A stretch of DNA of 12,804 nucleotides from positions 12,873 through 25,676 of the forward strand of contig MU070414.1 of the NCBI GenBank assembly GCA_002284615.2, given 5' to 3'. Numbering within the stretch: the first letter of the stretch is position 1; every line of letters begins with the position of its first letter. Source of the stretch: Dunaliella salina (lineage: Eukaryota > Chlorophyta > Chlorophyceae > Chlamydomonadales > Dunaliellaceae). Below the pieces are notes generated by a model. The model made no database searches, had not been told where the DNA came from, and saw nothing but the letters and a program-made list of their open reading frames with translations. A program made the translations under genes and the position numbers. Below, piece by piece: positions 7,709 through 12,804 of this stretch.

Positions 7709-9100
7709 ATGCAACTCATCGTTGTGTGGAACCCTAACGCCAGAGAAATACTAGATACCGCAAACAAAGACTGGTTTCAATCCCTCCAGCAAGATGTAAA
7801 GCAAGTTACACCAGAAGCTTGTTGGCTACCTTCGGATTCTCCAAATACTGTCACGCCGCTGCGTACCCACCAACACCTAGCATCAAATACTTGGAAACAG
7901 AAATTCCAATCACTCCCCCCTGACACCCATAGCTGCTCACACAAGTGCCCTCAGGAAAGGGCAGCCTTCACCCCTGCCAGCTTTAAAAAGATGTTCACAC
8001 CTAAAGTCAAGGACTGGAGGGAAATCACCTACACTGATGGCAGTGTGATTAAACACAAAGATGACGACTCCCCACCCCTTTCTGGTTCAGGTGTTTACAA
8101 ACCAGGAAGTGANACTGCTGCACCCTCCCAACACTTGCAANTGCACATAAAACCCAATGGCCATGGACCAACCAATNCCATCACCAGAGCAGAACTTNTG
8201 GGTATCCTNGTGGCACTCCAACACNAGCAAACTGAGATTGCCACTGATAGTGCATCATGCCTTTTTNAGATTTCTAATCAAACCCTTCACCCGATGCGCA
8301 TGAGGTATCACCTACATGCAGANCTCATTCATGCAATATCAACCATATTAGAGCACTCCCCTCACCCTATCCATTTTTACAAAGTCAAAGCCCACTCTGG
8401 CATCATAGGAAATGAAGGGGCCGACGCTTGCGCTCGCACCGCAGCCCTCTCTCACACCATTGACATTGCACTTCCAGATGCCAGGGATCCTTTCCACAAT
8501 TTCTATTGGCTTTCATTGAAGACCTCTTCACCTGATGGCATGCACCGCTACCACACGCTTCCGATGCACTATCTCACCAACCTGAGCGACAAACTTAAAA
8601 CACACATGCACAAGGAACACAAGCTTGGCTCTGCTGACACCTCTGGATACCACTACCAGAGATGGCAGAAGCTTAACAATGCTACACCACCCACCGCCAA
8701 TGCCAACACTGAAGTTTACAACCCAGCCCCTCAACTTGCAAACAAGGAGATCAGCAACTCCTTCTGGAAAAGCCCAAAGATAACCCTTAAACAGCAAATA
8801 AATCTTATGAAGTATCGAACAGATACATTGTACACACAGAGTCATGCCTCCAACTTCAATTTTTTTAGTTCTATTAAATGCCCACTCTGTGCAAATACGG
8901 ACAGCATCAATCACGTTCTGCTTAGGTGTACCAACCCAACAATGAGTGGGATGCACACCAACAGACACCATGCGGCCCTTAGTCTCTGTGTAGAAGCCCT
9001 GAGTAAAGGCCGGTATGGCTCATCCCTCATTAGCATGGATGGCTGCAACCATGACAGGCTTCTGGATCAAGGCATACAAATCCCTGAAAACACCTCTTGA
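7709..9100 (+). pseudogene. LINE copy C ORF2: RNase HI and zinc knuckle
   Basis: The longest open frame in the window (463 codons). RNase HI spans about residues 100-250. Its acidic set is intact: D110 in YTDGS, E162 in RAEL, D180 in ATDS and D239 in GNEGAD, with H229 in KAHSG. The enzyme removes RNA from the RNA/cDNA hybrid during retrotransposition. A zinc knuckle CX2CX7HX4C follows at C391, C394, H402 and C407. The first ATG is not the real start, because homologous sequence continues upstream beyond a TAA at 7595. The end TGA (9098-9100) is premature: the frame after it reads AIPDWVFKKG and leads into the nuclease-like part. TGA here probably replaced CGA. Eight N bases lie at 8113-8323. 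The knuckle placed before a C-terminal nuclease is the arrangement of RLE-type LINEs; together with RNase H it points to Dualen/RandI-like elements. Confidence 0.88.
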
Positions 9101-9490
9101 GCTATTCCAGATTGGGTTTTTAAAAAGGGGAAATTTCCCAAATGACATTGCCTCACCGGCTCGGCACCAAAGCAGCCCTGGTGCTCTTTTTGTGCGCCCC
9201 ATCCCAGGCAGACAAGCCCACCTTGATCCTACCAAGATCCCCCCAAATGATAGAGATATTCACCTTGTCGAACTTAAATTCTGCCCTGACACAAATCCCT
9301 TTATCACTCTGGAACGTGCACGGACTCAACATTCCCACACCATAACTAGCTAGACTATAGACTTACAACACGCAGCTTAAGAAACCCAAACAGGAACAAC
9401 CAAGTGACTTTGCATACCATCTTAATTGGTGTGGGTGGCACGATTTACAATGAGCTAACAATTTCTCCTCTCATAAATCTGGGTCTAACC
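9101..9490 (+). pseudogene. LINE copy C, C-terminal nuclease-like domain
   Basis: Coding similarity continues after the TGA but changes frame twice. A 1-nt-type shift lies in the A5G4A3 run at about 9121-9133, after which the frame 9135-9353 reads NDIASPARHQSSPGALFVRP, then RDIHLVELKFCPDTNP (E-x-K), and stops at TAG 9351-9353. An extra 10 bp or so at about 9347-9358 causes that stop. The third segment (from about 9359) reads LTTRSLRNPNRNN and ILIGVGGTIYNE up to INLGLT, where a transposon interrupts at 9491. SPGALFV may replace an ancestral (R)PD motif, so even the nuclease core looks damaged. A restriction-like fold is inferred from the P(D)...E-x-K order and from the position after the zinc knuckle. 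Confidence 0.78.
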
Positions 9491-10189
9491 AGGAGGCCCC
9501 AGAAAGCATAACTTTTGGACGTCAAGGGCCAATCTGATCGGGACACCCATATTCGGAATCCTGGGATTGAGAGCTATCGATTGGTATATGTATGGGTTCG
9601 AACGGTGAAGGTCGGTAGGGGTGGGTGTCTGAGGGGGCTTTCGACTTTTTGGGACCCCCCCTCCAGAATTTTTCTGGGACACTTTCTCAACATTCTAAAT
9701 ACATATTTGGAATCCCGAGCTCAAGAACCGTCCATTGGCACCCTCTTTGAGGAAATTGAATAAAAGGGGGGGTCTGTCTGTGTGGCAGAGTGTCGAGGTC
9801 ACGCGCGCACTGGTGTCAGTCAGAGGGGTGTTAGTGCAAAGGTGCTCCAAATCATTCCAAACTCCTAGGATAGTGACAACACAGCATGCACACTAGCATC
9901 TTGAAGTTAGAAATGCAGTTTGTGGACTTTTAAGCCAGCTGTGGGTGCCTGATAGGGCATGCCCGCATGAGCGTCCGCATCTCAGTTTTTGCCCCATAAC
10001 TCTGCACCAAATCATTTGTTGGGCATTGTAAGGACGCAGATGGATGGGGAATTGAAAAAGGAGCAGATTGATACCCTATTTGTCTGGATTGGAGCACTGG
10101 AAGGGGGGTTTTGGGGTGGGGGGGTGAGTCAGGGGGGTCCCGCCCAAAATTTAGGCATGACGTCCACTACTTTTTTTTTTTACCCTCCT
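9491..10189. mobile_element. DNA transposon with 9-bp target duplication, 699 bp
   Basis: The insert is bounded by GGTCTAACC at 9482-9490 and 10190-10198 (9 bp, perfect). It starts AGGAGG and ends CCTCCT, and the inverted motif TGGACGTCA recurs at 9516-9524 and, inverted, at 10158-10166, so the ends are imperfect inverted repeats of about 34 bp. A 9 bp duplication fits Mutator-like elements; other classes are possible. The inside holds G-rich tracts near each end (for example 9614-9645 and 10099-10142) and no transposase, so it is non-autonomous. Small frames (9515-9763, and 9989 onward) are not recognisable inside the element. Confidence 0.82.
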
Positions 10190-10420
10190 GGTCTAACCAA
10201 ACAGAAAGCCAAATCACTAGCATCCAAGCCCAGGGACCATGCCATCCAAAGATTATCCACCATCATTAATACTAGACATGCACTTTGCTTTCAGAGGGCA
10301 TCTGGGAGGGGGTTTGCTGGGCGCGCGGTGGCGGCTGAGGATGGAAGAAGGAGAGTCCGAGCGCTCAGGGGCATGGCTAGAAATCCTCCAGATCCCCATT
10401 TGTCTCTTGCCCTCTCCTAG
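10190..10420 (+). pseudogene. LINE copy C, ORF2 end after the insertion
   Basis: Copy C resumes in the same frame after the 9 bp duplication: INLGLT joins KQKAKSLASKPRDHAI, then TIINTRHALCFQRASG, and the family ending ARNPPDPH at 10379-10399. The stop codon seen in copy A (TAG) is TTG here, so the frame runs on to TAG 10418-10420. An ATG at 9989 in this frame lies inside the transposon and is irrelevant. Confidence 0.83.
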
Positions 10421-10593
10421 GCTAGTTTTGTCTACTTTAGGTGGAGGGCCTCCTGGTGAGGCCTCTAACTTTCGTTAGGGGTTCTTCCCTTAATGCACGC
10501 GGCCTTTGGCTTGCGTAGACTTTTCTTTTCTTTTTCTTTTCTTTGGGGAGTGTTTTCACTGCCTGCGTAGTTTTCCTTTTCTTTTCTTCTTAG
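10421..10593 (+). repeat. LINE copy C 3' untranslated tail with two T-rich modules
   Basis: This matches the copy E tail (12570-12749): GGCTAGTTTT, GGAGGGCC, TTCCCTTAATGCACGCGGCC and TTGCGTAGACTTTTC. The end carries two related modules in tandem, each a TGCGTAG followed by a T/C run: 10511-10543 and 10563-10590, the second as GCCTGCGTAG. It then reaches CTTAGCC. No poly(A) end is seen. Confidence 0.82.
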
Positions 10594-11326
10594 CCTCCAG
10601 GTGAAACCCAAATGGAGATATCTATGAGCCTGTCCCAATTTCTTGCTTGCCAATTTGCACGAGGCAGCTGCCATTTGTGCATGCCCATGTCCTCTAATCA
10701 GGAAATTTGAGAGTGAGGATGATACTGGATGTGCTGGGTAGCGAGTCTGTATCTCGGATACCCATGCGCAAAGTTCTTAGGTGCTTCGGACGTGCTGTTT
10801 GTCAAACAGGGAGGGGTTGTGACCCCTAGCTCAGCGTTGTTTAAATGCGGAAGTCCTTTGCAAATTCCTTAACATTAATCACCGAACCATTACGTACATA
10901 TTGTTCGTACAGCTCACACCTTTGCAGCCCCCAAATGCATTCAGGACTTCAGATGTCCACCATTCTATATCAGGAGTACTGCTCGACACCCTATCAGCAT
11001 GCAGCACCTTTTCTCACGATAGTATTGTTGCAGAACATAAGGGAGTTGAAGAACCTTATTGCTGCCCTAAAACAAAACAAGCAGGGTGTGATACTCCGGA
11101 TCACAAAAAAAGGGGCGGAGCTGGTGCTTCTCCTGCTGACGGATACCAAGTCACCTCAATTCATGAGATTTGCCCCTGAAACAGACCCAAACATTAGGTT
11201 CAGTGAAATGAATCACGCTGGGATCCTACGCCCCTTGCCAAGTCCCTGTGCCTATGTGCAAGGATGTGGGCATGCAATTTGCAAAGGGGGTTTGGGTTGA
11301 GCGCAAAGGTGTGACGAAGGGACAAA
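10594..11326. other. unassigned region
   Basis: About 730 bases. An open frame of 151 codons runs 10845-11300 on +, with a second frame (10901-11179) open over the same stretch. Neither has a motif I recognise, and the translation lacks the look of a conserved protein. I treat both as unsupported. Confidence 0.4.
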
Positions 11327-11375
11327 CTGGTCACAACCCAGGCATTGGAGCATGCCACTTTCATGCAGCTTACCA
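11327..11375. repeat. direct repeat, copy 1 (about 45 bp)
   Basis: CTGGTCACAACCCAGGCATT followed by GGAGCATGCCACTTT and further similarity recurs at 11452 in the same orientation, 125 bp downstream, with few differences. It may be two units of a longer diverged tandem repeat. Confidence 0.82.
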
Positions 11376-11451
11376 TCAAGTAAATTGAAATGAGCAATGC
11401 AGGGGGGACTGCGCCCCCCTTGCTCCTGTTCTAGCATTAGACCTCCCATAC

Positions 11452-11500
11452 CTGGTCACAATCCAAGCATTGGAGCATGCCACTTTGATACAGGTTCCTA
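11452..11500. repeat. direct repeat, copy 2 (about 45 bp)
   Basis: Second copy of the repeat at 11327. The shared core GCATTGGAGCATGCCACTTT is identical in both. Beyond the core, weaker similarity continues (CAGG or CAGC, then GCA-rich sequence). Confidence 0.82.
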
Positions 11501-12227
11501 TGGGCAGCAAAATATGCATGCACGACGGGGCTTTGTGGACATGCAATGGAGGTGAGTCAACTTGTAAGATGCATCGATGTGTGAAGGGTTCGTCGGCGTG
11601 GGGTGGAGGAAGAGGTATGGCTCCCAGATGATATGTGTGAGAAATGCTCTTCAGTGGAGAGTAACCTCGGCTGGGCAAGCAGGCTTGACCGAGCAACCGA
11701 GAGCAGATCTGGAATCAGCGCAAAGTTAGCTTTCAAATGGTGGTATTCTCATGACTTGAGGAGTCCCGGATGGCTCAAAGCTTTATTCTTCCAGCATTGA
11801 CTCTCTATTCTTTCAGTGTTGACTGCAGTGAACACCAAGGGACTACGCCCCAAAAACTGCAATGGCCCCTGCTGACAATCCCTTGACACTGTCCAAGTAC
11901 AAATAGTCCGCTTAACTCCCACCGCCCCGCTTCAAGAACCTGAGGTGGCCTGCTTACAGCGGGCGATCCATTTTGGCACCCTCCTTCATGTACCGGGTTC
12001 CCCAAATCTGGCTTGCATGCATGATGGCATGGCTGACTTACGATTTAGTGAGCCACAGCAGAGTGTGTGCCACACAGACCAGTGGTTTGTCTCCCAGCCC
12101 ACAATCTCGTGCAAATTGCCTTGCCCGTAGACAGCCAGCATGAAAAGTGGGAACCATGCGCTCAGCTGCTGCAAATATTTTGCCATTGCAAGTAAAGTGC
12201 ATGCCCAGATGTTCAAAGGAGCCTGAC
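11501..12227. other. unassigned region
   Basis: About 730 bases with only short frames on both strands (60-106 codons), none with recognisable motifs. No RNA gene or element ends were seen. Confidence 0.4.
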
Positions 12228-12582
12228 TGGAACCAGACTAAAATCCCGCAGCTCAAGACGTCCAAACAGGAACAACAAAGCGACTCTTCATATCACCTTA
12301 ATTGGTGTGGCTGGCACCATTTACAATGACTACACAACCAAACCTCTTATGAATCTTGGCTTTCGCAAACACAAAGCTGAATTAGTAGCGACATCCACCA
12401 TACATGCCCTTCGCTTTCAGGGGGCTTCTGGGGTGGTTTTGGGGGGCTTCTGTGGGGCTTCTGGGAGGTTTTTGCTGGGCGCGTGGTGGGGAACAGCAGG
12501 AGAAGGAGGGTCCGGGCATCCAGGAGCATGGCGGACAAAACCCAGATCATCCTCATTAGCTCTGTTTCTGTCCCTCCCCTAA
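12228..12582 (+). pseudogene. LINE copy E, ORF2 C-terminal fragment
   Basis: The frame from about 12229 reads a TRLKSRSSRRPNRNN block, then TLIGVAGTIYNDYTTKPLMN and LGFRKHKAELVA, matching copies C and A. Compared with copy C it lacks about 13 residues after ELVA (an in-frame deletion), then resumes IHALRFQGASG. The G-rich end has expanded GGGGCTTCTG-type repeats at 12419-12470, and the NPPDPH ending is frameshifted near 12536-12560. It is a dead, 5'-truncated copy. Confidence 0.82.
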
Positions 12583-12771
12583 ACTAGCTGTTTTTAGTGT
12601 AGGTTCTGAGGGCCTTCTGATGAGCTAGCTCATCATTGGCCTTGAGGCCACTGCGAGCTTGCTAGCTTGTTTGTTTGTGGACCTTCAAGGGAAGTTCCCT
12701 TAACGCTCGCGGCCTTTGTCCTGCGTAGACTTCACTTTTTTTTTAAGCCTCGAATGGCCAGTTGATCCTCC
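12583..12771 (+). repeat. LINE copy E 3' untranslated tail
   Basis: This matches the copy C tail: AACTAGCTGTTTTTAGTGTA, GAGGGCCTTCTGATGAG, TTCCCTTAACGCTCGCGGCC and TGCGTAGACTTCACTTTT. It ends AAGCCTCGAATGGCC and GTTGATCC, which resembles the sequence after the copy A tail (AAGCCGCAATTGATCC at 6213-6228), so the true element end may lie a little beyond the T-run. Near 12621-12664 it has local AGCTAGCTC/GCTAGC palindromes. Confidence 0.78.
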
Positions 12772-12804
12772 CCATACCGAAATGTTGGCAACTGGGAGCT
12801 GGCG

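Noticed and set aside
8528..8971. 147-codon frame on - opposite the LINE ORF
   Set aside because: It is the antisense shadow of the RNase H and zinc-knuckle coding region.
9989..10420. 143-codon ORF as an independent gene
   Set aside because: Its first half lies in the 699 bp transposon and its second half is the LINE ORF2 end; it is a chance fusion.
10845..11300. 151-codon frame on +
   Set aside because: No motif or family was recognised, a second frame is open over the same stretch, and no intron or other gene signals support it.
11805..12265. Overlapping minus-strand frames of 66-76 codons
   Set aside because: They overlap each other in different frames and show no domain or signal.

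Overview
The window looks like nuclear DNA of a eukaryote, most likely a green alga. It has intermediate GC, long (GT)n and (CA)n runs, an intron-split gene with a 2.4 kb intron, no operon-like packing, and many decayed transposable elements. A Dunaliella-like chlorophyte would fit, but the genus is a guess. Eight isolated N bases suggest a draft assembly in which repeat copies were merged.

One host gene is recognisable: the 3' half of a DUF866/UPF0587 protein (CZIB, formerly C1orf123, a CXXC-motif zinc-binding protein) on the + strand. Its last two exons in view are 2242-2376 and 4765-4914. Spliced in phase 0 they give 94 codons that match the C-terminal part of the family without a gap at the junction. 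The exons coding the zinc-binding cysteines are not seen and probably lie left of the window. The donor is the first GT of a (GT)45(GC)11 tract. The last acceptor with its pyrimidine tract lies inside a sequence that matches a retrotransposon 3' tail.

Most of the rest is one family of non-LTR retrotransposon (LINE), always in + orientation, as 5'-truncated copies. They occur at about 5061-6216 (copy A), 6217-6480 (copy B), 7397-10593 (copy C, the longest) and 12228-12771 (copy E), with 3'-tail pieces at 2062-2175, 3990-4055, 4675-4764 and 7360-7396. The C-terminal layout is a possible PCIF1-like adenine-methyltransferase fold, then RNase HI with an intact DEDD set, a CX2CX7HX4C zinc knuckle, and a region with an E-x-K motif that could be a restriction-like endonuclease. 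The knuckle followed by a C-terminal nuclease recalls the RLE group, and with RNase H the Dualen/RandI elements of green algae. No reverse transcriptase is present because every copy is 5'-truncated.

Two LINE copies were later hit by DNA transposons whose empty sites can be read directly. A 500 bp pogo/Tc1-mariner-like element (5490-5989, TA duplication) sits in copy A, and a 699 bp element with a 9 bp duplication (9491-10189) sits in copy C. In both cases removing the insert and one target copy restores the LINE reading frame exactly.

The left 2 kb holds microsatellites, a 19-unit 23 bp minisatellite and a diverged direct repeat. The intron holds a hairpin-rich MITE-like element and a 20 bp minisatellite. 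The stretch 10.6-12.2 kb holds only a short direct repeat and no gene I can support.
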